The notes under the pieces are model-generated. The model ran no database searches and had not been told where the DNA came from. It worked only from the letters and a program-made list of their open reading frames with translations. Of a DNA stretch of 64,000 nucleotides, positions 31,196 to 44,042 are shown piece after piece. The stretch is taken from NCBI RefSeq assembly GCF_028476545.1, contig NW_026732996.1:1-64000 (forward strand), in the 5' to 3' direction. A program made the translations under genes and the position numbers. This stretch comes from Physella acuta. Its lineage: Eukaryota > Mollusca > Gastropoda > Physidae. Numbering within the stretch: position 1 is the stretch's first letter; each line of letters begins with the position of its first letter.

Positions 31196-33675
31196 TGGGA
31201 TTTAGCCGCTTTCAATGTTTTCATCTAGATAAATACAATTTTAAAAAAATATGCGAGGTCAGAGCGTCAACAGATATCCCTCACGAGGTGCAAGTGATGC
31301 AAAATGGGCAGACCGCGGCGGATCACACATCCACAGAGCCCCGAAACATGGACACCAGTGATTTTAATTGTCTTAATCATAAAGAGATAAGAGATTCTCA
31401 GAGAACGGATAGTGGGATACAGCCGCAATTGAAATACATCCAAGAACATAATTTCCCAATTAGAAGAGAAAGAGAAATGATTAGTCGGGAAACAAAACAG
31501 TTACTGAGTCAGTGGGATCGCCTCAGTATGAAGGACGATGTTCTCATGCGGAGAATATATGACCAAGTAGAAGGGGTAATACACCAGGTGGTGGTGCCTG
31601 GACAGCTACGAGAAGAGGTGCTAAGGTTGGCACACGACAGGGCGGGACACCAGGGTTAGGACAGAACTCACAAAATATTACGACGGCGGTGCTACTGGCC
31701 CAATATGGAGATGGAGGTCAGACGCCATTGTGAGGCTTGTTTGAGGTGTCAGCATGCAAAAATGCCAGTTGTCAAAATGAGACAACCATCAGGACACCTA
31801 CTTGCGACAAAACCTCTAGAGATTGTTGCTATGGATTTTACGTCGTTGGAGCAATCATCGGATGGGACGGAACATGTGTTGGTGATGACTGACGTATTCA
31901 CCAAATGGACTGTCGCGGTGCCCACACGAGACCAGACGGCCAAAACAGTGGCAAAGGTGTTAATAGAACACTGGTTCACCAAATATGGTATACCAATACA
32001 ATTACACTCTGACCAAGGAAGGGCCTTTGAGTCAGAAGTAATCAACCAACTGTACAGCCACTATGGGATCACCAAATCTAGGACAACCGCATATAATCCT
32101 AAAGGAAATGGACAGTGCGAGTGATTTAACCGCAGCATGCATGATTTGCTGTGTACTCTACAACCTGAACAGAAAAAACGTTGGCCGGATTTTCTCCCAG
32201 AATTGGTATACCTATACAACTGCACCCCACATACCACGACGGGCTTTTCGCCACATATGTTATTGTTCGGACGGGAGGCTCGACTCCCTCTTGACTTATT
32301 CCTAGGTAAACAGGAAAACATGACTGGCTCATACACCGCACTGGAATATGTGAATGAACATATGAAACGGATATGAGAGATGTACATGGTGGTACAAGAA
32401 AGACTAGAACACAGAGCACGGCGAAGAGAACCGCCGGTACAGACAAAAGATCTACCACTTCATCTGAACGACAAAGTTTTACTGCGTAGCCACCCATTAG
32501 GCAGGAACAAAATCCACGACTTCTGGGGACAGGAGGTATGGCAAGTCATAGAGATGCCTAAAGTAGCCGGTGGCCCCTTTAAAGTAAGAGCCACCAAGCA
32601 CACCAAACCTGACCGGGGGGTGAATATTACTCAATTAAAGAAATATCGGCATAGTCAAGAAGAGCATTCACACACAAAGAAAGCTAAGACAATTAGAGAA
32701 CCAGAAACAGAAATTCACATACCCATCCCGGAACCATGTCACCATCAACAGCACGACAGCGATACACAAGTGGAGGATAACTACAACAATGAGGATCTCG
32801 GTCCTTCCCAGAAGTAGAGAGACAGTAGAATATCAGATGAGTGGTCCGCGGAGAAGTTTGAGGAACAGAAAGAGTACGAAATTTTTCGTCAGCAACCAGC
32901 AATTCTTTCATGGTCGCGTTGGTATGAGAACAGACTAACCAAAAGCTATAGAAGTAAACTGGTGAGGACACCAAATGAAAAAAAAAACGGCGGGGGGTGG
33001 ATGTGAAATCTAGAACTGTTGTGAAAAGGCAATCATGGGGGCCAAGTACAAGACAAGATTTAGTTAATTAATTAGTTAAGTTAATGTGAACTTTGCTTTG
33101 TGTTTCAGTGTTAAGGTAAGATTGTTTGGAACTTAGCTATGATTGTTAGCTGATGTTTTAGAATGTTTAGAAATTGGAAAATAGGTGTGTTGTGATTTTG
33201 TGTCTGAGGAATATGATGTAGACACATTTAGTATTTTGAAATAGGGATAACTGTCTGTTATGATGCATGTTCGACTAGGGAAATTGGTGCGCATGATTGA
33301 TGGTGCGGCCGTATATTGAACGAGTGAATGTGTGACGCGGTACGAAAGATAGTGACGTTTTAGGGTAGAGAGTTTTGTGGCTATGAGTTGATGTGTGAGA
33401 GAGTCTAAGCTAGATCGTCGGTATGAAAGGACGTGTACTGTTCCGTATGCCTCAAGTTGTGAGATAGATAGATGTAGAATATATGTATGAATAAAGTATT
33501 AGACTAGGAATATTGAGTTGCCTTATCTCTGAGCGCCATATGCTAGACTGAACGTGAGATAGCCTTGCTGGTCCCCAAGGTCAGAACTTCTCTCCCTGAT
33601 ATTAGGGATGAACCAAATGGTAGTTGGCCGAGTCAAGTGACTTAAACCCTCTCACTGCAGCAACATACCGTAACA
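31196..33675 (+). mobile_element. Gypsy-type LTR element remnant with integrase and an LTR
   Basis: Parts seen: a pre-integrase stretch ending LRLAHDRAGHQG (to about 31660), the integrase zinc finger and core ([31 protein letters not shown]; about 31705-32124), and a C-terminal domain (about 32137-32817). Then a purine tract GGCGGGGGGTGGA and an LTR at 33002-33675 starting TGTGAAATC and ending CGTAACA. No gag or reverse transcriptase precedes it. Broken in several places; old. A family different from the K02A2.6-type copies. Confidence 0.75.
33002..33675 (+). repeat. LTR of the integrase-bearing remnant
   Basis: 674 bp with TG...CA ends, ATGAATAAAGTATT as polyadenylation-type signal, and TGGTGGAGTTGGCG directly after it at the primer-binding position. 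It can therefore serve as the 3' LTR of what precedes and the 5' LTR of what follows. Confidence 0.6.
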
Positions 33676-36600
33676 TGGTGGAGTTGGCGAAACAACGATA
33701 GATGTTCAACGACCGTCCTATGAAGACCTCCAGTCAGCTGTATATGTGATATCGTCGTCACCTTACCGTGAACCGTTTAAAACACGACGCCGGCAAGTAG
33801 AAGTTGAAAACTCGTCGATTCGTCAAATTGCCTCATTAACGTTTAATCCTGCATCGTCGTGAGATACCGTCAAAACTTTGTCGAGAACTAAATTACAAGG
33901 GGACCTGTGTGTCTGGACGTATTGGACAAGCCAGGCGGATCTGTGTGTCGGGACCTGTGTGTGTTATTCGTTACAACAGATAAGTACCTTCCTCTAATTA
34001 TCTATAAATATTAGGGATTTTTTTTGGTCCTGTGCTGGGTATTATACCAGTTTCTTGTAGGTGTTTGGTTTCAGGTTATCGGTGCTGTTATCCCTTGGTG
34101 GTATAAGACTTTATTATAACTGGTTCTTTCAATATCACCCACATTAAACATGTCTACATTAAACGAAATGTTAACTAGAACAAGTGCAAAGAAAACTAAG
34201 GTTATTGATGCAGATAGAGCTTTTGAGCTATGTCAGAAAAGGCTTTTAGAGGATGGAGTACAGGACATACGTTACCAGATGTCCTTAGAAGAATACAGAA
34301 TTAAAGCAGAAACAAAACGAAAAATAACCGCTCTATGTAGAGCTTTGTTAGAAAATTCGGGACTTCGCAAAGCTGAATCTAGAAATGAAAAAGAAACTGA
34401 ACTTTGCATAGTTGAGGGAAATAAAGAAAGAGAAAAAGGAACTGAACTTAGTGTAGTCGAGGGTATTGGAAAAAGAAAAAAATGAAACTGAACCTTGTAT
34501 AGTCGAGAGTAGTAAAGAGATAGAAAAAGAATCTGAACCTCGTATAGCTGAAGTGAAGGAAAAATCTGATCATGAAATAAGTAAAATGACACTACTGACT
34601 GAAATAGAGCGAAAAGAAAGAGTAGTAGAATTAGTACGTGAAAAAGCAGACATAGTGCAGAAACTACGTCAAAACATGGTAAAGTTAGAGAAAGAACCAC
34701 AAGTAAAACAACATGAGTCAACGCTACAACATAAGGCAGAGATACCTGTATGTACCTATGCATGTTCTAATGACCCCGAGGAATCATCTAGTGAAACAGA
34801 GAACAGGCAGACATCAAACATTGATACGTCACATACAGTTAAAGAAGAGATTACAACAGAACACAAAACTCTGATGAACTATTGTCAAAAAAGAAAAAAA
34901 TTCAATGTTAGGTGCTACTACTGCAGTAAAATAGGGCACATACAAGTTAATTGTAGGAAATTAAATTTTGATAGACTCCAGCAGAACATACAATATAGTA
35001 GACGTCGATACAATGGACCAAGCTATAGAACCGCATACATTACATCCTTTAGTGAAGCCAGCAGCAGGAAAGACTCATTCATTTCAAAGATTAATAACAG
35101 ATTCGCGAGATCTATAAGAGACACTCGATGCTCAACACTAGCGGTAAGAAGCTGTTTTGTTAGTAGACACCAATATACAGGTAGAACACATCATGTCCAG
35201 AGTTCACGAGGCATGACATATGTTTGGCCAACAGCCATGATTTGGATCAGTACGCCAGCAGCAACAAGAACGATAGAAGCTGCGGTATTCAGACATGGTC
35301 CACACGATGTCATCCTAGGCAACATCAGAGGCGTCAAACAATTTCAAGTTGAGAATGACATGAACCATACAACACAAGTAAGAAGCGAGCAGGCCAGAAC
35401 ACATTCATGTAGCGAAACAGTGGACAGAAACAGGTGTGATTCAAAGAAGAAGATAGAAAAATTAATATTAGATGTGAACTCAGTTAAAGAAGATAGTTCT
35501 AATAATACAGAAACCGGCGCAATTGTTCACAATTTGAGAAAACAAAAGGATGCTCGTAGTGACAGATTACCTAGGTTAGAGAAAGAAGTAAACAATAAAG
35601 GTGAAGATTACGTTCAGAAAAATTTAATCGGCGAGAAAGCACAATGTTATCCCTGGTCAGCACCTAGTCAGTTAATACCACAAGTTCAGGAAACCACAGA
35701 GCCTAAGGAAACAACTGTAAAACAAGTACAGGAGGTACATAGTACTGATGCATATATATCACCCGTCAGAAAGTCAGAACTCGCTGGAGTTGTATCAGGT
35801 AGTAACTGCCGGCATGAACAAAGACCGCAGGTTGACTATCCAAGCCCAACCAATCATTCTGCGGTTCATTGATCCCTTAATAGGTAGAAATTCCACCCTG
35901 ACCACTCCCTGACAAACGGTTTTGAACAAGGATGAAGTGAGATGAAAGTCAAATTAAAGAACAGCCAAATATAATGTTGTGAATTTAAGCCGTCGTGAAA
36001 TATCGGCGTGAAACGATTGGTCAAGTCTGGTGTTAAAGAGGGAAGTTTATGTCATCATGTGGTATAATGAGAGCTGCTCCATTATGGCCATACAGTGAAG
36101 AAAGTATTACAGTGACATAGGAGGTTGAGAAATTATATGTGACGACTTTGACAGTAAGTAGAACAGTAATTTTTTTTTTAATGGGGTTGCGTTTGACATT
36201 GGTGAAGTGGACCTGCCAAACATTGTTTATGGTTGAGAACACACACAAAAAAAAAAAAAAACAACGGCGGGGGTGGATGTAACTAGTGTAGTTACAAAAA
36301 CAACCTATTTGGTTGTCATAGAGGTCAAGGCCAAGACTGAACTAAGTTAGAGTTATTAATAGAAACGACGCAATAGTTGGTATCGAAATAGAATGGTTTG
36401 ACATTGTTGACAACACCGGATGCACATCTGCGTGTGACTGGGTGTGTATTTAAGAGCGAGACTTGTGGGTATGAGGGAGATAGAGCAGACAGGTTGTAGA
36501 GCAAGACGGATGTATGCAGAAACGTAGAGATTGAAGGTGTGAGCTGAGAGACAGAAGAAGTTAGATACAAGTGTTAGTAGATTGAGGTACGGCGTGATAC

Positions 36601-36776
36601 AGTGTGTGCGCCTGTGACAGTGGAGGTCTGTTGAGATTCACCTAATTATCTGAACTGTGATTATTCATGAAGAAATAAAGTGAAGTAATATTGAACCTGC
36701 GGGCAGAGTGTGCTTCTTTATATCAGGCGGGTGCCGTGAGGAAGGGGTCGCACAAGACCTAACAAAGAACGTCACA
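33676..36776 (+). mobile_element. Gag-bearing gypsy-type remnant with a different LTR
   Basis: After the primer-site-like sequence, two gag-like frames (about 34150-34485 and 34466-35872) encode a lysine/glutamate-rich region and one zinc knuckle, CYYCSKIGHIQVNC. No protease, reverse transcriptase or integrase follows. A purine tract, GGCGGGGGTGGA, then leads into an LTR at 36278-36776 (TGTAACTAG ... AACGTCACA). That LTR is not similar to 33002-33675, so this is a mosaic of related elements. Broken; family uncertain. Confidence 0.6.
36278..36776 (+). repeat. LTR of the gag-bearing remnant
   Basis: About 499 bp, TGTAAC ... GTCACA, with GAAATAAAGTGAAG near the end. It is followed almost at once by the hAT target site. 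Confidence 0.55.
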
Positions 36777-36792
36777 CATGCTGTTGGCCGCT

Positions 36793-38803
36793 CAGAGCCG
36801 GCGTTAGGGGTACGCGGGGCCTATGGCCAACCATCCACGCGGGGCCTTATATTTTTCCATTGGTGTCTAAAACATGTACAGTGAGGCGTTTTTTTCTTCT
36901 CAACGCGAATTAATTTTGTTACGTTCTACATTTGCGACATTGGAATTCTCAACCAAATCAATTTTTTTTTTGTTGTTTAACGACTTTCTTTGGATAGTGT
37001 ATGTACTTGTCCAACGCGCCTGCTTGTGTTTGATCAAATTATTCTCTTAAATTGCTTTTCCTCGCTTTTAATGCACCTGATTCATACTTGCGAAATCTAT
37101 CTCTGTCTCTTGTAGCCATGGTGTTGAGGATAAAATAGTGAAATCACTTTGAAGCAACGCTAAGGCGGTCCACAGTGGCGGGTGATAGTAGTAATAGTAT
37201 CGATATTTTCTCAATTTATCTAGTGTTAACAGTGGCATTCAAAGTGTGTGGATGCCGGGGAAAATAGCAAAACAATGATAGATTTCGGAATAAGCTCGAA
37301 TCGTGAAAAACACTGTTTACAGCTATAGATATCCAAATGAAATGACTCTCAAATGTAATCACGGACGCTCAGTAGGGTGGAACACTAGGGTGGGTGACAG
37401 TTGGTGGGGTGAGGTCAAGGATAACTACATTTAAATCTATGGGATGCCAAACCTTAAAACAAGTTAATTAAAAAGTCTAGTGACATTTAAGCGCAATTTC
37501 CTTATGTTATCTAAAAATAGCTCTGTCGTAGCGTAAATCAAGAGCAGGGTTAGTAAAACCATTGGTTAGTTATTAAAACGTTTTTATTAATTTTTTTTCA
37601 GTATTTTACATGTTTTATTTACAATAGAGTTACATGACTAAAAACCATTGCGCGCCTACTGAATGTGATGACGCAGCCATTGAACGTGATGGCGCAGCTA
37701 TTGAACGTGATGACGCGTGTGGTGTGGTTGGATAAATATGCTTACTAATTCGGTCCAAATTTTAATTAATTCAAAAAAAGTTTTGTGACCGAACGAAAGG
37801 ATATTTTTGAAAACTTTCTTCGGCAATATTGTTCTAAATTATAGCAGGAATCAATTGGTACATGTTTCAAGTCGCTAAGTGGTCTGGTTGCCGAGATATG
37901 GGCCAAAAACTGGCCTATGTTCATCCTCGGAACTTGCTTAACATAATTGCTTTTGGAACTAGTCCTCGATATTGCTTCGTTGAGGAGGAGATACGACTTA
38001 AAGCTGCGGACACACATCCATCCATCCATCCATCCATCCATCCATTCATTCATACATTCATACATCCAGAAATGACGGGTTAATAAACGCAATTCTCCAG
38101 AATGGAAATTGCGCTAAAAAAATCAGTTCGGGTACTACGTAACTGGATCTCTGACCGCAGCCATTCAAGAGAAAGTGCGTCTTTATAGAGCGTCCACGTA
38201 TTACATTACATGTTAAGACAGCGTTCTCACAAGAGAAGGTACGTGTCTATAATTAGAAAGTGAACCATGTGACAGTCAGCATCACCTTATTTATGAGTTT
38301 CGCGACGGCATGCTCGGACTGCCTGTAATTTAGACGTTCCTCTGCAAGCCATCATCAGGTCACTGACTGTTTACTACAGGCACCCCCGCCTGCTCACTAA
38401 AAAAAAAAAACGTCTTCAACGGTCCGCATACACTAGGGTATCTCATTACGTGTTTACTCGATCTTACCTCCCATGTCTAATTCGCGACCGCCATCCCCAG
38501 TCACCTCAGGACAATTGCGAGTCGACTGTGCTAGCGATGTGTGACACTAATATCTTTCTTTAGAATAACGGTCTGTCCCAGTCCATGTAGAGGATAACTC
38601 ACTAACATCAGCCGTGGCCTCAGTTTTAACATCCAACAACTTCGGCCATTTAGTTGTTGTTTTTTTTTAATTTAAGTATCAGCAAAGGTTATTTAAGTTT
38701 ACAAACTAATTCAGACAACAATGGCGGTGCTGAAGCGCGGGGACCCTTCAAGCGCGGGGCCTGGGGCGACCGCCCCGTTTGCCACTCCCTAACGCCGGCT
38801 CTG
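36793..38803. mobile_element. hAT transposon, non-autonomous, 2.0 kb, CAGAGCCGGCGTTAGGG ends
   Basis: Perfect 8-bp target duplications TGGCCGCT (36785-36792 and 38804-38811). Terminal inverted repeats CAGAGCCGGCGTTAGGG and CCCTAACGCCGGCTCTG, followed inward by GCGGGGCC/GGGGCCTGGG-type words. No transposase frame is visible. A copy of M3 (37457-38122) lies inside. The intact duplications suggest a fairly recent insertion. Confidence 0.9.
37457..38122 (+). mobile_element. Repeat M3, copy 4 (chimeric with M1), nested in hAT
   Basis: Left end AAACAAGTTAATTAAAAAGT, M1-derived middle (CCATTGCGCGCCTACTGAAT), M3 body GTGACCGAACGAAAGG, ATCC microsatellite, right end GGAAATTGCGCTAAAA. Same chimeric order as copy 2. 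Confidence 0.7.
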
Positions 38804-38828
38804 TGGCCGCTACAACTACCACTCTGGT

Positions 38829-39480
<652 letters not shown>

Positions 39481-40364
39481 AAAAGTAAACATAGAGGACA
39501 TTTAGGAGCTGACTTCTAAACTGTTATTGATTTTTTTTTATTAAATTGTCAATGTCATCTGATGGAAACTTTGAAACTATAAAACATAAACATAGCTCTT
39601 GAAAGAAATTGTTTCTTCGATCTTCGAGAACTTAGTAAAACTTTACACTGCTAAATTTACTGTTGAAACGGCTACTTAAAAAAGGTACGCACTATGGTGA
39701 GGTAAAAAAAAAAAAGACGACGTTCACGTTTCGTGCGAATTCCTCTTTGTGCGCAAAAAAAGACAGACAAAAAACGAATTCCCATTCGTGCGCAAAAAAA
39801 GAGACACAAATAATAACCTGCAGGAATTCCCGTTCCCGAATAAAGATGTATTTTTTACGTCAACTGTTTGATTAAAACTAATAATTACTAAACAGTACGT
39901 TCAGTGTATAAAAAATAAATAAAAGGCAATATTTAAAATATCTACCACATTGCACTTGATCAATCCACGCTAATTATGTAATTTTTTCCCCAACACCAAA
40001 ACAAAGTAATAAAAAATAAAAAAGTAAATTTTTACAAAGATGTTATGTTTTTGATAAAGGGAAGTAATTGTGTTTTCCTAATTTATCAAGGGACTTAATG
40101 AGTAAATGTAAGTAATTTTAACACAACTAGAATTTTTGTGAAAGGTGATTAATTTATTTAAATTTTATATTGTGGACACACCGACAATTATCACTATACG
40201 TTTGAAAAATGAAAATTATTTTACAACACTTTCACTATAATTGTTTAAATCATTAATTTAGACGATGAGCACTCTATATGCATCGCTACCTCGGTTACAA
40301 ACAAACATACAGAATTGAACTTTATATATAAGATAGGTCTGCACGCCACCGCATGATGGTCATA
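39481..40364. other. AT-rich non-coding, nothing recognised
   Basis: Small open frames only, plus CGTGCGCAAAAAAAGACA-type short repeats near 39750-39810. Confidence 0.4.
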
Positions 40365-40640
40365 GATTACATAACATACCTCTATGCTGGGCTGAGATCT
40401 AAGAACAGTTATCCATGTACCCTACAAAGAGATGACGTTTTATGGTGGGCTGGAAACAGGTGGGACTGGGTATCATGTAGGTAAGAAATTTTGCGGGGGT
40501 GGGGGGGGGGGGGGTGGGAGGGAGGGAGGGAGGGAGAATCGGTATGTGTCTTATTACTTCCTTGCTAGACCATGGGGGCCACAAATTGCATAACATGCTA
40601 CCCAGATCAACCGAGACCTAAGCACAGCAGTGGTTATTAC
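40365..40640 (+). repeat. Repeat M4, copy 2
   Basis: GGGCTGAGATCTAAGAACAG, TACAAAGAGATGACGTTTTA and TGGTGGGCTGGAAACA match 24880-25128. A G/GGGA-rich block lies in the middle. The first words recur at about 40587-40640 (GCATAACATGCTACC, GAGACCTAAGCACAGC), so the unit may be tandem. Confidence 0.5.
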
Positions 40641-41770
40641 CTCAGAGTAGATTTGCAGTTTTATTGAGAGTTTTGTAGGGGTTAAGTGGTCTCACATTTG
40701 TTGCTTTCTGTTAGCGTAGATCTACCAGATCTTCTAACAAGATCTAGATTTAAATTATCTATATTACTGCATTTTTTGTGAACAACAGAAATAACGATCT
40801 TCAATTCCCAAAACATTTTTACGTATTATTTATGTTCTGTGGTGTGGGAGGCTCTTAAAAAACGATGAACACATTTTGAAACACGCCCACCGCTACGCAA
40901 CAGCTCATTGTTTACTCGCGGGTGCTCACCACCGTGGCGAGGAACGTAGGTATCACGTGATTTTGGTCACGTGTTTGCAAGGACTCTATAGTAAAGACTC
41001 TCCACTAGAGTATTAAATTGCGTGTTTTACTGTTAGCGAATAGGATGTTGAAAAATGACAAGAAATACTCTTACACTGACTTAAATCTTAACAAATTTTA
41101 AAGAAATTTTATTAATAAAAGAATTTTTGAAATAGAACAAAGGCTACTTTGTTTATCAATATAACAAAATTATGCAAATTTTGAATCAACTAACGATTAA
41201 ATAATATCAGTGACAGGTTATACTTAACCGACAATATCTATATACATTCATATTTCTAAATTTTAGCAAGATCATTAATCGAAGTATTTAAAAAAAATAC
41301 TTATAACAGTATTAATATGGCAATCCTCAATTAAAAAAAAAAGTTGTGATATTTAAGCTCATTCATTCTCCCATGGAGAATTAAAATGTTCCTTCATTGA
41401 ATACACAAGGACGGAATTGATTTTTCCCCCGTATGGAATGGGAATTCCCTTTACATCAAGATCTTCATCTTCCATCCAATCTACACTCTCACCATTAATT
41501 TCATTGTCAATTATCACAATCAGTTTTGCGCACCCCCCCCCCCCCATTTCTATATATAGTTATTCCTGTCTGTGAAAAAGCGCCCACACCCCCCAGTTGG
41601 AAAGGTTTGTGGCGCTTCTTACAAGTTACTATCCTGAAACAATTTCTATTTCGGTGTCATAAAATTGTTAAATCAGTGTGTGAAGCCTTGTAGTCCTTTT
41701 TTTTCCGTAGCTTTGACAGTGAATAATTCGATACTTCAGCTTAAAATGAACTTTCAAATTAATTTCTCTA
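40641..41770. other. No gene seen
   Basis: AT-rich. GCGACTCGCGGGTGCTCACC at about 40915 is a small GC-rich island, and CACGTGATTTTGGTCACGTG (40957-40976) holds two CACGTG E-box words 14 bp apart. No exon recognised nearby. Confidence 0.35.
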
Positions 41771-41774
41771 CCCC

Positions 41775-41843
41775 TTTTGGCGCCCCCTTAAGTCCGGCGG
41801 CCGGGGCTGCCGCCCCACCCGCCCTCCCCTAGCTACGCCTCTG
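41775..41843 (-). mobile_element. GCGTAGC hAT MITE fragment
   Basis: TTTTGGCGCCCCCTTAAGTC and the end CTAGCTACGCCTCTG match the type B subfamily (see 49650-49726). The other end is missing. Confidence 0.5.
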
Positions 41844-41894
41844 CGTGCAGCAACTCTCAGAGGCCTGATGCGCTGTAATGGCACAATTGATGAT

Positions 41895-43335
41895 TCCTAT
41901 TTGTGAATTAAGGAATGATTGCGCAGCATAACCAATGAAGAAGAAGTATGAGTACAAACCCTGTCGCTGATCACGGATTGAACAGACGGACAATACAAAT
42001 CATAAGGGATTGTGAGATAAGGATTTGAAGAGCGGGGAAGGATTTCATCCACTTTTATACTTTGAGCAGCAAAAAGATATGGACATTTATGTGAAGAGCC
42101 ATCTGTTGAACGCTCAGGTATTGTTATTCCACAGCTTTTTTGAGCGACTGGTAAAGGTGGAGGAAGAAATCTATCAGTTTTCAAGCTGAAATAGGAGCTT
42201 CTAGGCTATGAACAACATTTACCATCCATGCATTTAACGATCAGAGTCAAATACTGGCTAGTTCTCACATAAATATCATGCCAACCCTGATCCTTTCAGA
42301 GCAGAGACGTTTCAAGGAGTTCAGACTCTTCTGGATCTATGTATGCTGCCACTGTAGGAAAGGTATCCACTGTCAAGTGTGGCCATATTTCTGCCAAAGT
42401 GTTTCCGGCTAATTGAAAATTCTTCTTCTCTAAGTCTATTGTGACTCCTCTTTCATCCAAATGACTGCCGTAGTGGTCATGGGGTAAAATTAATCCTGCG
42501 AGCTCATTGCTAAGTGGCGCCATTTTCCTTTCAACCCTATTAAATGCACTTCTTCCTAGTGCATTGGTAGCAATGAACAAACCATCATAGTTCTCAAGTT
42601 CTGATTGAGAAAATGGTGTACCGCAATTTTAATAACCTTTTGGTACCTAGGGTTTTCGTCTGGGCCTCCATCAACAGTCAACACTAATATTGGTTTAACA
42701 ATTTGATACACACCACTCTTTGTGATATCATCAAATTCATGTAAAGTAAGTAATTTTTACAAAATCAAGTCCATGACTAAGTGCTGTGGATGAGGAATAT
42801 TTACCAGATTTGATTGATATGTATGTTGGGCCGAAGTATCCAACAGCTTATCGATTTCCCAAAGCGTTGGGCTGAATTTTCATCCCGGCATAAACTGAAC
42901 GGATGAGCTTAAATATGTCCAGCAGCCACAACCCAGTCATGGTCAGGCAAGCTCACCATTCCGTGTGCATGAGCAATGGATTCTCTTTTTTAGCTGCTGT
43001 GAACCCAAGTGGAGGGCGCGCCTTGTCATCTTGACTTATAAAGCATACCTCATTCGGTCCAAGCATGGAATCTAACTCTTCTAGGTGATGCATTGTTGCC
43101 GCTGTAAACAAGCGATCAATGTGATTTGCATGGCAATCGTTTTGCGTTCTTATCAGTTTTACTGGGACTCTCGGTACGTCATGTCGTTGCCCTTCAAGAG
43201 AAGAAGTACGTTTCGGCAATAGTCGAAGGTACAGCCCACTTCTACTAAATAGAAACCCATCCTGTTTTAAATGATCAATTAGCTGATCTAATGTTTTAAT
43301 AGTCCTGTAGACTTCTTTTCAAAGGTGTAGCTGAG
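41895..43335 (-). pseudogene. Pseudogene of a dispersed invertebrate protein family (DGGPDENPRYQ motif)
   Basis: Read on the minus strand, blocks in order are LRLLPKRTSSLEGQRHDVPR, NHIDRLFTAATMHHLEELDS, LGPNEVCFISQDDKARPPLG, PDHDWVVAAGH, LVLTVDGGPDENPRYQKVIK, FIATNALGRSAFNRVERKMA, LAGLILPHDHYGSHLDERGV, HLTVDTFPTVAAYIDPEESE, YCPSVQSVISDRVC and a C-terminal zinc-finger-like SLVMLRNHSLIHK. I recognise these as a large uncharacterised family found in many copies in molluscs, arthropods and cnidarians, probably carried by a mobile element (inference). The blocks lie in different frames with stops between them, so it is a pseudogene. No introns are evident. True molecular function unknown. Confidence 0.7.
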
Positions 43336-43362
43336 CTAAGAAATTTGTATGCAATAGTGCAC

Positions 43363-43716
43363 TAAAACGGAGAAAATAATTAGGTAATCTCACGATATAG
43401 CGTCGGTTATAAACTATGGTTTACAGTAACAAATGTTAACGAAACTCAACAAACATTACCAGATAATTTCCGACGCTAAATCGTGAGATTACCAATAATT
43501 ATTTTCTTTTAATATATACTAAATAATGAACTACTATTTAAATGAACTATAAAGAAAAGCGTGGGTATCTTCCTAAACATTAGTAAAGGTATCCAATAGA
43601 TACTAAAGTGACCCACGCTTTTCTTTATAGTTATTTAAATAGTAGTCTATAATTTATTATCTACCTTTTAGTGCATTAGTACATAAAAGCTTGTTATTAA
43701 AACATTTTTTTATGAA
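43363..43716 (+). mobile_element. M1 hairpin remnant, split by a small MITE
   Basis: TGCACTAAAACGGAGAAAAT (left arm), then after the nested MITE the hairpin centre AAAGCGTGGGTATC ... GACCCACGCTTTTC and right arm TAAAAGCTTGTTATTAAAAC. Shares the M1 loop AGTAAAGGTATCCAATAGAT. Confidence 0.65.
43383..43493. mobile_element. 111-bp MITE with 24-bp inverted ends
   Basis: Ends GGTAATCTCACGATATAGCG and CGCTAAATCGTGAGATTACC are inverted repeats (23 of 24 over the full arms). Perfect 8-bp target duplications AATAATTA at 43375-43382 and 43494-43501. It is inserted in an M1 arm. Superfamily uncertain: the GG start with 8-bp duplication could suit Merlin- or Mutator-like families better than hAT. Confidence 0.85.
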
Positions 43717-43742
43717 ATTTTTAAATCCATTTTAAATACTTA

Positions 43743-43946
43743 TGTAATATAGTGAGACTTGTGAAGTCAAGGGAACTCACTCTTCTGTATTAGTATTATA
43801 TTTATATTGTTATCTTGAGTGATGTCCCTTACATGTTTATGTATATAAGTGTCTCGTGACTTCCGCCCTCTCTCTTTCCTCATGGTGTGAATAAACTACT
43901 GTTAACAACCAATGTGGCTTCTCGTCAGTGATTCCAATCTATCACA
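43743..43946 (+). repeat. 5' LTR of the second plus-strand gypsy copy
   Basis: TGTAATATAGTGAGACTTGTG ... ATTCCAATCTATCACA, followed by TTGGCGACGAGGATGGGAT. Confidence 0.9.
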
Positions 43947-44042
43947 TTGGCGACGAGGATGGGATAATCCACTAGAAAGAGCACCTACTTACGCGAAAAA
44001 AAGAGGTTTGCTAGAGCATATTGGCTAAGTATTTCTAGAATA

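Noticed and set aside
39663-39875. 70-residue frame with KKGTHYGEVKKKKTTF
   Set aside because: Low-complexity, lysine-rich translation of A runs and short CGTGCGCAAAAAAAG repeats.
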